Of a DNA stretch of 64,000 nucleotides, positions 48,690 to 58,928 are shown piece by piece (positions within the stretch are counted from its first letter, which is position 1; each line of letters opens with the position of its first letter). The translations under genes were made by a program, and so were the position numbers. The DNA comes from Epithemia pelagica (Eukaryota > Bacillariophyta > Bacillariophyceae > Surirellales > Surirellaceae): positions 992,001 to 1,056,000 of the forward strand of contig OX337232.1 of the NCBI GenBank assembly GCA_946965045.2. The letters are read 5' to 3'. Below the pieces are notes generated by a model that was given only the letters and a program-made list of their open reading frames with translations, searched no databases and was not told where the DNA came from.

Positions 48690-50633
48690 CTAGGATCGGT
48701 CCATCCAAATTTGCTTGGGAATCTTTTTCAAATCTCGTTGTCGCATGTCATTGGTGTATTTAAAGAAGAATTCGCCTTGAATCTTGTCCGCAATGCGGGA
48801 CACGAGCCACGACACGACCGTGCCTCCCACCAACCATTTCAGCAACGCACCGCGTCCCAACGCTCGGACGGGTCGTGGAAGCACGAGACTCATTCGGGAC
48901 AGGAGCGAATCACTGGACGGATTGTGCAGTAAAGGTACCAACGAAGCCAACGCCGTCACTCGGGCCATGGTCCGTGTGAGAGTCCTCAAGCGTTGACAAT
49001 TGCGGACCACGTCTTGCGAATCGGAACAAATCTCCAATTGTTGTGTTTGACGATCCAACACAATGGACCGTGGAGGTGTCGAAGCAAAGGTCCCGGCCGC
49101 CTCGAGTTGCAACAATCGTGCCGGTCGATTGGGACTCTTCCACAAGGTGGCATCCCAGAATTGTTCCATGCGGGCCCCCAACTTTTCCGTAGGACTGCAC
49201 AAACAAAACAAGTTGCGACGTGTCCGACTGGGTGGCAAGGACGTGGATGACGGTATCTCATTGTGGTTGTTGTTGGTTGCCGCCATGGCCTGTTTTAAAT
49301 CCTTGGCTTCCTGACCCAAAATATATTGTTGCTGAGTGGCCAAGAGGTAGGTATCTTGATCCAAAAAATTATCCAAGGCTAATTTGGGAATCCATCGTCG
49401 CGCCATGAAATTGAACAAGAAATTATTCCTGCCTTGTCGAAAGACCAAGGCACTCATAAAGCGTGACCGGCCGGCCCCCACGGGGCAAATAAAAAAGACC
49501 ACTGACGCGGCACTCAATGGCAAGTCGTCACGGCCCTCGAGCGTCGCCGCTTCCAACTCGGTACGATTCACACGTTTTTGTTGGACAAAGGAGGGAGCCA
49601 CAAAGGTGGTGGTGGCCATTTGATCGCTTGGTTGGGTCGGTGGTTGTTTGGCGGTTCCCCGCAATTCTTGATCCACTTGCAATACCTTGTAATTGGCCGG
49701 AACTTGGACTTGAATCTTCCATCCCTTGCCGTTTTGAGGAAATTCTTCTCGTCCAATCGCCATGGGATATTGCGACGAGGCCGAGTAGAGATCAAAGCCC
49801 TTGGATTGATGGGCAAACAAACCATGATCGGCATCGCAGATATTGGACAACAAAATGGACCAATCGACATGTGGAAAATCGCGAACAAAGGGTGTAATCA
49901 ATTGGTATCCCGGAACGCCATATTCTGGTACCGAGGGAGGTGGAGGAGCTACCAAGGCTTGTTCCCAAGGTCCACCCGGAAAGATCCAAATCATTTCTTG
50001 ATGAATTTGTGCTGGTACGGCTTGCGCCTGGGAGGCACTGGGATACCGAGGTGGTGATGCCAAAGAATTACCACTGTCTCCCTTCACCAATTGCGGGATT
50101 TCGACACAGGCTCCCGTCGTGCCATTAAAGCTCCATCCATGGTACGAACATTGGACCAACCCCGAACACGTCACACGCCCTTGCGATAACGAGGCAGCCT
50201 TGTGGGGACAGGCATCGTGCAAACACAACACTTGCGTATCGGAACGCTTGACCACGACATAGTCTTGATCAAACACTGTGACTTTTGTTGGTTCGTTGAG
50301 TGGGACATCGCGAGCCCAAATGACGGGATACCAATGGGCCATGTAATCAAACGAGGCAAAGGAGGACGAGGGGGAGGAGGAGGATTCCATCATGGGATTG
50401 TTGGATCCACCCGTCTCGATCGTCGAGTCAACGGCGACCGACGTGAGTGGATGCAACGGGCCCGGCACAGATGGACCATGAGGACCAATGGTCAACGGCC
50501 GCCAAGTAAGACGACGTGGTACCCAAAAGGCATGACTGAATTGACCCAATACTAGGAGAAGAGCCACTCCGAGACAAGGACGAAAACATCGTACGGGAGA
50601 CAATGGTGATACGGCTTGTCGTGGCTTTGTCAT
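48690..50633 (-). CDS. Plastid Rieske oxygenase, PAO/Tic55/ACD1-like
   Basis: 647 aa from the ATG at 50633 (the frame opens at TTG 50654). N-terminus: signal peptide FRPCLGVALLLVLGQFSHAF, then WVPRR; SHAF-WVP is a good match to the ASAFAP-type signal of proteins imported into diatom plastids. Rieske centre at residues 142-165: CPH...CSYH (C-x-H-x17-C-x2-H). Mononuclear iron site NICDADHGLFAH at 264-275 (N-x2-D-x2-H-x4-H). A hydrophobic segment near the C-terminus (WLVGGTVVSWLVSRI) would anchor it to a membrane, as in PAO-like proteins. Family members oxygenate pheophorbide a, chlorophyll(ide) or related tetrapyrroles; the substrate here is undetermined. A weakly conserved insert (QPPTQPSDQ) and the loop NNNHNEIPSSTSLPP are diatom-type additions. 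Confidence 0.88.
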   Translation of the reverse strand: MTKPRQAVSPLSPVRCFRPCLGVALLLVLGQFSHAFWVPRRLTWRPLTIGPHGPSVPGPLHPLTSVAVDSTIETGGSNNPMMESSSSPSSSFASFDYMAHWYPVIWARDVPLNEPTKVTVFDQDYVVVKRSDTQVLCLHDACPHKAASLSQGRVTCSGLVQCSYHGWSFNGTTGACVEIPQLVKGDSGNSLASPPRYPSASQAQAVPAQIHQEMIWIFPGGPWEQALVAPPPPSVPEYGVPGYQLITPFVRDFPHVDWSILLSNICDADHGLFAHQSKGFDLYSASSQYPMAIGREEFPQNGKGWKIQVQVPANYKVLQVDQELRGTAKQPPTQPSDQMATTTFVAPSFVQQKRVNRTELEAATLEGRDDLPLSAASVVFFICPVGAGRSRFMSALVFRQGRNNFLFNFMARRWIPKLALDNFLDQDTYLLATQQQYILGQEAKDLKQAMAATNNNHNEIPSSTSLPPSRTRRNLFCLCSPTEKLGARMEQFWDATLWKSPNRPARLLQLEAAGTFASTPPRSIVLDRQTQQLEICSDSQDVVRNCQRLRTLTRTMARVTALASLVPLLHNPSSDSLLSRMSLVLPRPVRALGRGALLKWLVGGTVVSWLVSRIADKIQGEFFFKYTNDMRQRDLKKIPKQIWMDRS

Positions 50634-51345
50634 CGTTCGTCGTCTTTGTTCCAACGCAGATGAAAAAAACGTTCAAAATGGATTCAATTCTCGGCTGTTG
50701 TATCGTTACAAATTACAAACACAACAAGTTGATTGATGATTGATCTTGTGTTTCGTTTGTTGATGGACCTCCATCAATCGGAACGCACGTGGTGTGACGT
50801 ACTTGGGCGCGCGTGCCGGCTCCCTCAGTCTCTCGATCTCAACCATGGGACAAAGATGTAGTTACGCTCAAGCGCTTCAAAAATGAAGCGGTAGGTAGTA
50901 GTATTCGCTTCTTAAAGCAGCGCTGAAACATCCTACTAAACTGTTGTGATATTCGCGTTAGGAAGTATTGGTGTCGGCCCAACAACGCCAACAGCGAGGC
51001 AACCACCTGTTGGTTCTGTTCCGCGCTGTCAACCCAATTGAATACGTGTTCTATGTTGCGGTGCGAGTTTGGTGAGGTTTGGGCATTCTATATTTTTCTT
51101 TTGGCATTTGGGGCGCGTCTTTGGCTTCTCAAGGCACTACTCTAGAGGACTTGGACTCTTGGTGTTCCATTTCCCTCTCTTCTTCTTGTTCAATTCCCTT
51201 CCATTCATACAGATAGGCAGCCTCTCTGCGGTGGACATTGCCGTAGGAACAGTCCTTTTGCTTGGAACCAACGTGTGATAGTTGTTCCTTTTCTCGCGTT
51301 CGTTCGGTTTGTCTTGTGTTCCATTCGAACCAAATCAAGGCTCGC
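50634..51345. other. Divergent intergenic region between the Rieske and TPR-like genes
   Basis: 712 bp. The right part (about 51069-51345) is duplicated in diverged form at 56080-56340. No other feature was seen. Confidence 0.5.
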
Positions 51346-52698
51346 ATGTGGCTCTCCTCCCCCGCCTCCTCCCAACGGTGGTCGACCCGAAGAACGGCCC
51401 TCTGGTTGGTCCTGGTCTGGTCCCATTCCTCGTTGTCGTCGTCGTCGTCCTGTCACGCCTTTGTGACACCACTGTCGTCCTGTTCCGGGCAAAGGTCCCT
51501 GTTGCGGCCGCATTCCACCACCACGCCCTCTTGGTTACAGGCAGGTTCTTCCTCCAACGACTGGAACGACGACAAGGACAAGGAGGACGACGACAAACGG
51601 GAGTCTTTGGACGAAACACGACAATGGCTCGAACGGCTCTTGACACACACCACACCGACCACGGATACCACCACCACGAAAAAGAAGAAGATCCACCAAC
51701 CGACCGGCGATTCCAACCAACCGCAGCAACCACGAAAACGGCGACGAAGATCCAATCCGTTTTCCTTTTTGGAACAATGGTTTGGAAATAACAATAATGA
51801 CGAGAATGAGAACGATTCCCAGCAAGACAAGGCTCTGACACCACCCAATGCCTGGGACACTTCCGCTCCATCTCCAACCACCACAATCAATTTGTCCATT
51901 TTGGACCCACGCTTGCAGCAACCCTTGAGTGCATCGACGACATCTTCTTCTTCTTCACCATGCAAACCTTTGACGGCCATGCAAGTCGATCGCCGTCAGG
52001 CGGAAATTCATTTGTTGACGCAATTGTTGGAGAGCAACGATGTCGTGGATGATTTGTGGCATTTGTGGTTGCACGAACAAGGCTTGGAGGGTGCGGCCTC
52101 TATGCGACAGGTGGAAGAGTGTTTGACCACACCCATGCAGTGGCCCAAGGCGGAAACCACCATGATTCAATTGATTCAACAGTTTGAGACGTCCTGGGCC
52201 GAACCCATTAATCGACTGGCCACTCTCTATTATATGCAAGGACGCATGGAAGAATCCGAACAATTGTGTCTGGTCGTTTTGTCCATTAAACCCTGGCATT
52301 TTGGAGCCCTCTCGGGTCTGGTCATGGTCTATGCCTCGATGCAACAAACCGACTTGGCGCGACACTGGGCCGCCCGACGATTGCCGTCCTTGCAGCCCAC
52401 GAGCGTGCCGCCCAACCCCTTGTCGTCGTCGTCCTCGACTTCGGCTTCCTCGTCGTCGCCGTCATTCAATCCCCGCCGTATTCAATGGGTCCAAATGGCG
52501 ACTCGACAAGCGGCCGATCAATTGGAACACCAGTTGGAACAAGGATCCAATTGGTGGGGACCGCCCGATGAACACAATCATCATCCACACAATGAGAACA
52601 ACAACAACAACAATCGCCCAAACGGCGACACTTGCCAGGACTCGTCGTCATCGTCGTATTCCTCGATTGATACCAGCAATACCAATGCCTGGCAATAA
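51346..52698 (+). CDS. TPR-like protein with plastid-type presequence
   Basis: 450 aa from the ATG at 51346 (MWLSSPASS). The frame opens at a TTG 28 codons earlier, but this ATG is also kept in the duplicated 5' fragment near 56330 (ATGTGGCT(T/C)TCCTCCCCC), supporting it. Signal peptide RTALWLVLVWSHSSL, then SSCHAFVTP, an ASAF-type plastid motif. A long polar linker with KKKK, RKRRRRS and Asn/Asp runs follows. The folded part, about residues 210-370, includes two TPR-like helix pairs: INRLATLYYMQGRMEESEQL and ALSGLVMVYASMQQTDLARH. It ends in His/Asn/Ser low complexity. TPR proteins serve as assembly scaffolds; the partner is unknown. Confidence 0.75.
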   Translation: MWLSSPASSQRWSTRRTALWLVLVWSHSSLSSSSSCHAFVTPLSSCSGQRSLLRPHSTTTPSWLQAGSSSNDWNDDKDKEDDDKRESLDETRQWLERLLTHTTPTTDTTTTKKKKIHQPTGDSNQPQQPRKRRRRSNPFSFLEQWFGNNNNDENENDSQQDKALTPPNAWDTSAPSPTTTINLSILDPRLQQPLSASTTSSSSSPCKPLTAMQVDRRQAEIHLLTQLLESNDVVDDLWHLWLHEQGLEGAASMRQVEECLTTPMQWPKAETTMIQLIQQFETSWAEPINRLATLYYMQGRMEESEQLCLVVLSIKPWHFGALSGLVMVYASMQQTDLARHWAARRLPSLQPTSVPPNPLSSSSSTSASSSSPSFNPRRIQWVQMATRQAADQLEHQLEQGSNWWGPPDEHNHHPHNENNNNNNRPNGDTCQDSSSSSYSSIDTSNTNAWQ

Positions 52699-53635
52699 AA
52701 ATCCACATACACGCGCGCATGTGTGTCTGGGGTGCCCTTTCGGATATCATCGTTGCAAAAAAGCTATAGTACCATGATACTACATCTAATAAATCCGGGA
52801 CGAGAAGAGACAGACACTGTACATTGTTTCATTGCGCTCCATTTGGCTACTTTCCCACCATGGTCTCTTTTTTTCTCCCTCCATATCTACGTTTCACTAC
52901 CAAATTCATGCCCTAAACAATAATGTTAAGTATGCAAAAAGCCTCAATGAGAGTGTAGGAATGGTTATCCATCGAGAGCTGGGTCAAACGTACAATGTCT
53001 TGGGTCTTGGATGCGAACAAGGCTGCGACAAGAAAGTTGCGCAAGATCCTTAGCGGAAAGGAAAAGGCAAATGACTTTCCACACATCTTGTCATGCCTTC
53101 GACAGCAGCCTCACCTGATTGGGCGTTCAGACTTGGTGGTCGGATGATCACAGGTACTGATCTCCATTTTTTGCGTGAGAAAAGTGGGCAAGTATCTTGT
53201 AACAGAGTTTCCGTGCAGCATATCATTTACAAGTTGTAAGAGACAGGAGAAAGTGATAGGAGTATGTTATCATTGCACTCTATAGAGGTGCTATGACTTG
53301 TTTATTGTACTATTGCTATCTACATTGCTCTCTACTAGGTAGGTAGGTAGTAGTTAGGTAGGAGTACCTAGAGGAATTTCGCAGACGTTAAGACCAGGCT
53401 TCAGGCTTGTGAATGGTCCTGCATTTTGCTGTCGCTCTGTCCGTCACCCGTAGGTCTGTCGCTCTCGACGACTCCCTGTGGTCAGTGCATTTGGGCATTC
53501 CCCATTCCCCTACATAAAACTACACGTAGACAGCATGGTCAGCCGAACCACAAGGGGAGGTCGTTGTGGTTTTGATTGGCAGACCACGCCATTTTTGGGT
53601 GGTGTTGTTTACTCTATGTGAGGATGTACGGTGAG
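52699..53635. other. Intergenic
   Basis: About 940 bp. Contains a degenerate (TAGG)n run at 53338-53365. No ORF of note. Confidence 0.4.
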
Positions 53636-53877
53636 ACTCGCCCTCGACCTGTTGTTACCACCCCAATGTCAACTCCTTGATGATCTACTAAGCAAAGAAC
53701 CTACTCTCGGTCAAGGAGTCCTTTGAAACCATTTCATTGCTTACAAAGCAATCGTCATGAAAGGGATCGCCACCTACCAACAACTCGGAGACGCATTCAC
53801 GAAACCACTTGACCCTGGACCTTTCAAAATCGCCCGTAAAAAGATCATGGGGTGGTAACCACCGGTCGAGGGCGAGT
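53636..53877 (+). mobile_element. Copia pol C-terminal remnant flanked by a 29-bp inverted repeat
   Basis: The frame at 53757-53861 reads MKGIATYQQLGDAFTKPLDP, then GPFKIARKKIMGW and stop, the usual last ~35 residues of copia RNase H/pol (ADxFTKPL...MGW). It lies between the inverted 29-mers 53636-53664 and 53849-53877 (27/29 match). The right 29-mer overlaps the MGW-stop codons and the expected LTR start; the left one is the same sequence inverted. No other parts of the element are visible. Confidence 0.65.
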
Positions 53878-54989
53878 GGAATCCCTCGAGGACGACGGCA
53901 CCTAAACGCTGGGTCCGCCCGTCCAGGTGAGTTTGAATTTGTGATTGTGTATCTGAAGTCGATCTTGAGATTCTAGTCTAACAGACCCTCCAGGTTTGAA
54001 TGCCGACACAGCTTTTCAAACTGAAGCAAGTGAAGAATGAAAAATCGTTTCGCAAGTTTAGTAGTTTAGTAGTGTTTGTCTCTCTTGAACCAATTCGTCT
54101 CTTCTGTAAGCGACCTACGCAATTGGGCTCGAAGAAACGGGGTTGAAGTTGCTGGACAACGTTCAGGTCGATAGAATTGGTTCGTTTGACAACACCGTCA
54201 TCATTTTGAGGAGTCATTTTGTTTCCCGCGAAGCCGATTATTCCGGGCAGAATGATTATCCTGTTTGGAATGTTGAATTTGCAAGGGTTTCTAGTGATGA
54301 GACGTCCTATCTTGATTTGGATCGCATTGTCTGCCGGCACCTAAGGTTTGAAGAGAATTGTGCTTTTTCGAGAGCACCTGAAGGTGCCCATATATTTCCG
54401 AAAGCCAAATATAATGGCGGCTTCAAATGGCTTGATGACAAGGAGGATTTTAATCGAATCGCTTTCAAGCAGAGATGGGCATGTGCAGTTTGATGACACG
54501 GATCATGGGAGAGGAAAGCGACAAGACAACACCCAAGGCGACACTTCAGCCAACAGTTCCAGCACATGGATTTCTCCTCGTTCCGTCGATGGGAGGAATT
54601 TCATTGTTCTTCCCATCATTCGTTGTGGTAAACTCAGGACAGATGCAGATGCATGGATTCCTTATTTGAAATAGTTGTTACAAGTCGCAGAGGTGGAAGG
54701 CCAATTTTGCACCACAGGTCTCTCCACCAAAAAGACGACATGTAGTGCTGTTGCACGAAAACGACTCAGATGGTAGCCGCACATGGGTGATAGCAGTACC
54801 AGGTTTACCTGATCCAAGCACAGCAAAGGGATGGGAGAGGGAGGGCAACTCCATTGCCATTCATGAAATTGCGTGGCATCTCTTGAACTACCGGTATCAA
54901 TGTTGTTGTTAACTTGCAAACAACGATACCTCTAGACAGTTCAAGAGATTGCACAACATGAGAGCGTGACGTTCCTGGAAGATATCCTT

Positions 54990-55078
54990 GACCCACTTAT
55001 CAAAATTCGCAACCGGATTCGAAGCAGAAGCAAAATTGAGACTTTTCGAATCCGGTCGAGAATTTTGATAAGTGGGTC
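54990..55078. repeat. Palindromic inverted duplication 1 in the kinase pseudogene
   Basis: Arms 54990-55023 and 55045-55078 are reverse complements at 32/34 positions, with a 21-bp spacer. Confidence 0.92.
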
Positions 55079-55550
55079 CAGGATGGTCCGGAGAAGGGAA
55101 GGGACGACTTGCGAAAGGCCCTAGACGGTGAGAACTGCACCGGTGTCGATGAAGGCTATTTGCCAAAAGGTCTCCGCCTTCTTTTGAATTTGATGGTACA
55201 AAAGAGTGACCAACTGCAAGGTTTCTCCGCTGACCTCAAGATCGAAGAACTTGGTCTTCAACTTGGCTCCGGCACTACGGCTGTAGTTTTCCGTCGCCTG
55301 GACTCTGACAAAAAAACCCAGACGTGGTAGTAAAGGTATCTCGGTACGGAGTCAAACAAGATATTGATCATGAGCTGGAAATTCCTTAAGAGCTCACTGC
55401 AACCTCATGACTGGAGCTCAATGACTGTTGGTATATAGTCTCTTTTTTTGATGCGAACCGAACGAAACCTGAAGGAATCCCGGCCTCGTTTCATTTTTCG
55501 GAGACTCAAAATAGATACCTCCAAGATGTCGACCTTACTGCAGTTTTGAA

Positions 55551-55660
55551 CAAACACAATATTCTTGGGAGAAACGTCCAGATGAAAGATGTTTTTCGCA
55601 TGCATGTGAAAAAGATGTTTTTCGTTCGTCTGGACGTTTCTCCCTAGAATATTGTGTTTG
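55551..55660. repeat. Palindromic inverted duplication 2 in the kinase pseudogene
   Basis: Arms 55551-55586 and 55625-55660 are reverse complements at 34/36 positions. Inside the spacer, AAGATGTTTTTCG occurs twice in direct orientation (55586-55598 and 55612-55624). Confidence 0.92.
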
Positions 55661-56079
55661 TCAACGACAAGGCTGTTCTGATCGACTTTTCGCTTGCCTA
55701 CAAACGTCCGACCAGTACAAGCACCGGCAGTAGCGACAATCATGTCACAGGCTTCTTTGCAACACCTATGTTTGTGCATCGGGAAATTGCCAATGCTTAT
55801 CTCAAAAGGCAACAACACTGGAAATCTGCTGAAAAGCATGACGAGGCAGGGCTTGTCACTTTGGCTTTTTTGCTGCTGGTACTGTGTACATGTGGTCCGT
55901 TGACGACTATCCGATGGACATGAGCGATCCGACTGGGAATGAGATGAAAGAACTGGAAAAACCAATGGAACGCCGCATTGCGTTGGCAGCGGCAGTGGTT
56001 GATCAGAGAGTTGGAATTCCTGAGCTCAAGGGGCGCATCAAGAGCCATATTTCGAAGGACAAAGAGTAAAACTGCAACA

Positions 56080-56345
56080 CTAATGGTTTGGGCATTTCGT
56101 TTGGCACGTCTTTGGCATCTTGTGGGTCGTGTCATGCAAGGTACGAGGACTCGTGGTGTTCCATGGCCCTCTCTTGCTCAATTGCATTCCATCCATTCCT
56201 ACGCAAAGGTAGTCCCTCTGTTGTGGACAGTGCCACAGGAACGGTCCTTTTTTATTGAAACCAACAAAGTAAATGTGGTGTTTTGTTATATTTGTTCCTT
56301 CTCTCTTGCTAGTATTTTGCATGTGGCTTTCCTCCCCCATTACTA
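56080..56345 (+). repeat. Diverged duplicate of the TPR-like gene 5' region
   Basis: Similar to 51069-51370 through landmarks such as GGGCATT, GTCTTTGGC, TGGTGTTCCAT, GACAGTGCCACAGGAACGGTCCTTTT and GCATGTGGCTTTCCTCCCCC. Only the first codons of the gene are included; the rest is absent. Confidence 0.75.
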
Positions 56346-56552
56346 GACACAAAGCACAGTGTGTCGTCAGGCACAATGCAGCAGTCAAAACGATCTTCCC
56401 TACTCGACAGTCACGATGTCCGCTACTCGATGGACCAGAACGTTTCCGTCTCCCCAAACGATTACCACGAACAGGAAAGAACTTTCCTGCTGTCCAAGTC
56501 CTTGTGGGATACCCTTTATTTGTTGACTGCTACAAATAATAAGTACCTACTA
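56346..56552. other. Spacer after the TPR 5' duplicate
   Basis: About 200 bp with no recognised content between the duplicated promoter piece and the convergent gene. Confidence 0.35.
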
Positions 56553-57167
56553 CTACAGCTCTGACTTTGAATCTGTTTCCGGTTCGTTAGTGTCCTGTTG
56601 TTGTTCTTGTTGTTCCAACAAGGCGAGTCGTCGTTGTTCGTTGCGTTTGCTAATGCGTCTCCACGTGACTTGTTTCTCGTGTTCGGTCAATTGATCCCAA
56701 TTGTCGATCCGTCGTGTCGTCCCATCGGTATTCAAAATAATGGGACCCCATTCTTCAAATCGAATCGTTTCTCCCAATCGAATCGACGGAATGGAGTCGT
56801 CGTTGCTATCGGAAGGTCGAGGCAACAAGGGGACGGTATTCGTGTCGGGGGGTTCTTGGGGATTGTTGGAAATACTGCTATCAGTAACATCCTTTGGTTC
56901 CATGTCTTGTTGGATTGAATCGTTGGAGCTCATATTGGAAGAGTCTGGATTCGAGGAGGAAGACGACGACGACGACGTTGTGGCGGACAAGGGTGGCACC
57001 GTGGCTGTTTTCGTTAATTTGGTAGTGGATACCAAGACAACCAAGGAAACGGGCGACGAAGACGACGACAAGGAGAGCCACGCTTGCACCGATCTGGGAT
57101 ACCACGATACCAACAAACTCAGCACCACGAATAACCCAGTTTGTTTGCGACCACTGCTTCGTGTCAT
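56553..57167 (-). CDS. Secretory/plastid-type protein with conserved NWDxLT...RRIxxRN C-terminus
   Basis: 204 aa. The signal peptide is LFVVLSLLVSWYPRSVQAWL. A Ser/Asn/Asp-rich linker is followed by a compact C-terminal module, RFEEWGPIILNTDGTTRRI then NWDQLTEHEKQVTWRRISKRN and a Gln/Glu coil. I recall the 'RRIxNWDxLTxxE...RRIxxRN' block from small conserved eukaryotic proteins of unknown role, but cannot name a family. A second copy at 60171-60614 lacks this C-terminal module. It lies upstream of and divergent to a GalE fragment, as its duplicate is to the intact GalE. Confidence 0.65.
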   Translation of the reverse strand: MTRSSGRKQTGLFVVLSLLVSWYPRSVQAWLSLSSSSSPVSLVVLVSTTKLTKTATVPPLSATTSSSSSSSSNPDSSNMSSNDSIQQDMEPKDVTDSSISNNPQEPPDTNTVPLLPRPSDSNDDSIPSIRLGETIRFEEWGPIILNTDGTTRRIDNWDQLTEHEKQVTWRRISKRNEQRRLALLEQQEQQQDTNEPETDSKSEL

Positions 57168-57227
57168 GGTCCTGAGTTTTTGGTTCTTGGTGTTGACTGT
57201 TGACCCCCCAGACCGAAAACTTCAGGG

Positions 57228-57690
57228 GTCACCCCCTTAAAAAAGAGGGAGAGCATTGAATGTCGACGGGTACGTCAGCCGCATCAAGGGTGTCACGAAT
57301 CATGAGGAATCTTTCCCCTTTTTGCTTTGCAATTTGTCTCGACACCATCTTTGTTGCTTCGATGTGAGGTCCTGTCAAGCGGTCAATTTGGGTACGGGAC
57401 AGGGCGTTTCCGTCTTGGAATTGGTGCAAGGCATGAGCGAAGCGACGGGACGGCCCGTGCCGTATGAGATGGTACCTCGACGCCCGGGCGATGTCGCAAC
57501 CGTTACGCCGATGCTCGTTTGGCGGAGTCACTGTTGCATTGGAAGGCAACCCTAGGTGTTCAAGCCATGTGCGACGATACCTGGAATCGGCAAAAGAACA
57601 ATCCACTCGAATATCAAGAGCAAGAACAAGAGACCGAAACAATCACATCTCCACCAGTAGTCACTATCACTTCGACGACCGAGTAGGAGC
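57228..57690 (+). pseudogene. GalE relic: 5' leader fused to 3' end (internal deletion)
   Basis: 57228-57362 matches the leader of the intact GalE locus (60710-60843). The sequence then jumps to the codons for SCQAVNLGTGQGVSVLELV (62055-) and runs to the TSTTE stop (57687). About 1.2 kb, containing the NAD-binding and catalytic parts, are deleted. A missing base near 57507 (ACCGTTACGCC against ACCGTATACGCC) breaks the rest of the frame. Confidence 0.85.
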
Positions 57691-57834
57691 AAGGATTTTG
57701 TGAAAAACCAGATACGCTAGAGGGAAATCACGCGCTAACCAATGCCAGATGAGCAAGATTACTTTCGTTGTAGGATAGATACGAATCTGCTGGTGTTTCC
57801 TTCTAGGTGGTTTTCAGAGAGTCAATGAGAGGGA

Positions 57835-58260
57835 TGTGTTTCACTTGAAGTACTATAGATCCAATGATATGTTGCCTGAACCAAGTAGTGGTATTGGGAA
57901 GTCATGTGGGACAATTTGTTTCCGTGGATGTTTGCTGGCTTACTTCAATGCGTTGGATGTATGGAAAATCACAAAGCAAACTTGGGAACCACTCTAACTT
58001 CTACCAGGAACTTCGATTCTATTGGTTGTTGTAGAAGTAGTGGAATTTGTTACGCACAAAATAACGGGGCGTCTGTGGAACACAAGTTGCAAGTTCCTAT
58101 TTGTGGTTATGAAAGAGGCTCTATGCTATATTTTATGACTCTATCTGGAAGAACGTGTGTTCAAGACATGTTCCATTGAAGTAGAGGAATCGTCTCATGT
58201 GCCACAGCAATGGATGACAGTTGTGCGTCGACCGTATCCAATCCGGCCGACGAAATTCAC
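57835..58260 (+). pseudogene. Relic of small two-helix membrane protein
   Basis: Plus-strand relative of 62474-62960 and of the minus-strand relics in units A and B. Traces: CMENHKAN, SIGCCRSSGICYAQN (helix frame lost) and KTCSIEVEESSHVPQQWM with GVRRPYPIRPT-like sequence. Frame broken. Confidence 0.5.
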
Positions 58261-58373
58261 CAATCCTCGTGGAACTTCCAAGCTAGTTCGTGTTCAGCCC
58301 ATTTGTGGGATTGCGAAATTAGCGGCCGACGACGAACAAGAAGACAATGACGACGAACACGAGGAAGTATCCC

Positions 58374-58928
58374 TTAGCGGGCATTCCCCATCCATTTGCC
58401 AATGGCAGTCACCGCATGGACAAACACATAGGCTCCCGCGGTCCACTTTAAGCCGTTTTCAATCTTGTTTGCAGCTTCCACGTGGGAACTTGCAACTGCT
58501 TCTGCAGCATCTTTGTGTGCATCTGAGAGATGCTCCGCGGCGGTGAGATGGGCGCAACTGATCGCATTTGCCGAAACTGGGATTCCTGTTGAGTATCCCG
58601 ACCAAGTATTTTCGTTGTGCTCAAGGCACTGGCGCAGTTTCACCTAAACAGATTTTTGCATGAGAAAGTGATTGGTGAGAAAAAATTATTAAAAAAGACA
58701 TTGGACAGCAATCGACGAAAGCTTCAGCTTCCGTTTTCTTTTCTTTTGCCGTGGTGATTTCTCGTTCACCAGGAACGCACTGTTTCGCCTCGGTGTATTA
58801 TACGCATGTCGTAGCCAATACCTTTTGAAAGATCGCTACATCAGTCAATGTTCATCATATAACGAATAACGACATACCTCCATATCTGTGCTGCGCCGAT
58901 CAATGTTTGGATCTGTTGGATTCGTCAT
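58374..58928 (-). CDS. Small helical membrane protein, copy C (two exons, shortened)
   Basis: Exon 1 is 58928-58878 (17 codons, MTNPTDPNIDRRSTDME), the intron is 58877-58644 (GTATGTCG...GTTTAG, 234 bp), and exon 2 is 58643-58374. The product is about 106 aa: KLRQCLEHNENTWSGYSTG, a short Ala-rich amphipathic helix part, and one hydrophobic helix (AGAYVFVHAVTAIG). The sequence after the stop, in the next frame, still reads GYFLVFVVIVFLFVVGR, equal to the second helix of copy B, so a frameshift has removed it. Intron position and splice sites agree with copies A and B, which supports a real spliced gene family. Confidence 0.6.

Larger units (their letters stand above)
54000..56069 (+). pseudogene. 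Kinase-like pseudogene with two internal palindromes
   Basis: Coding fragments in changing frames: KLLDNVQVDRIGSFDNTV... (54143-54490); a Gly-rich loop LGLQLGSGTTAVVF (55254-55300); catalytic-loop remnant RLDVSP-stop-NIVF directly followed by VNDKAVLIDFSLAYK (DFG-equivalent DFS; 55625-55705); and a C-terminal region ending GRIKSHISKDKE at 56067. The order Gly-loop, HxD loop, DFx is that of protein kinases. The family differs from the kinase-like genes of units A and B. The reading is destroyed by frameshifts, a TAG in the catalytic loop, and two inverted duplications at 54990-55078 and 55551-55660. Confidence 0.65.

Noticed and set aside
48690-48770. Possible overlap of a plus-strand ORF with the Rieske gene end
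   Set aside because: Short, no features; antisense shadow.
52699-53635. Search for tRNA or rRNA genes in the longer intergenic stretches
   Set aside because: No cloverleaf with consistent A and B boxes or rRNA-like sequence was recognised here or in the other gaps; reading by eye could miss an intron-containing tRNA.
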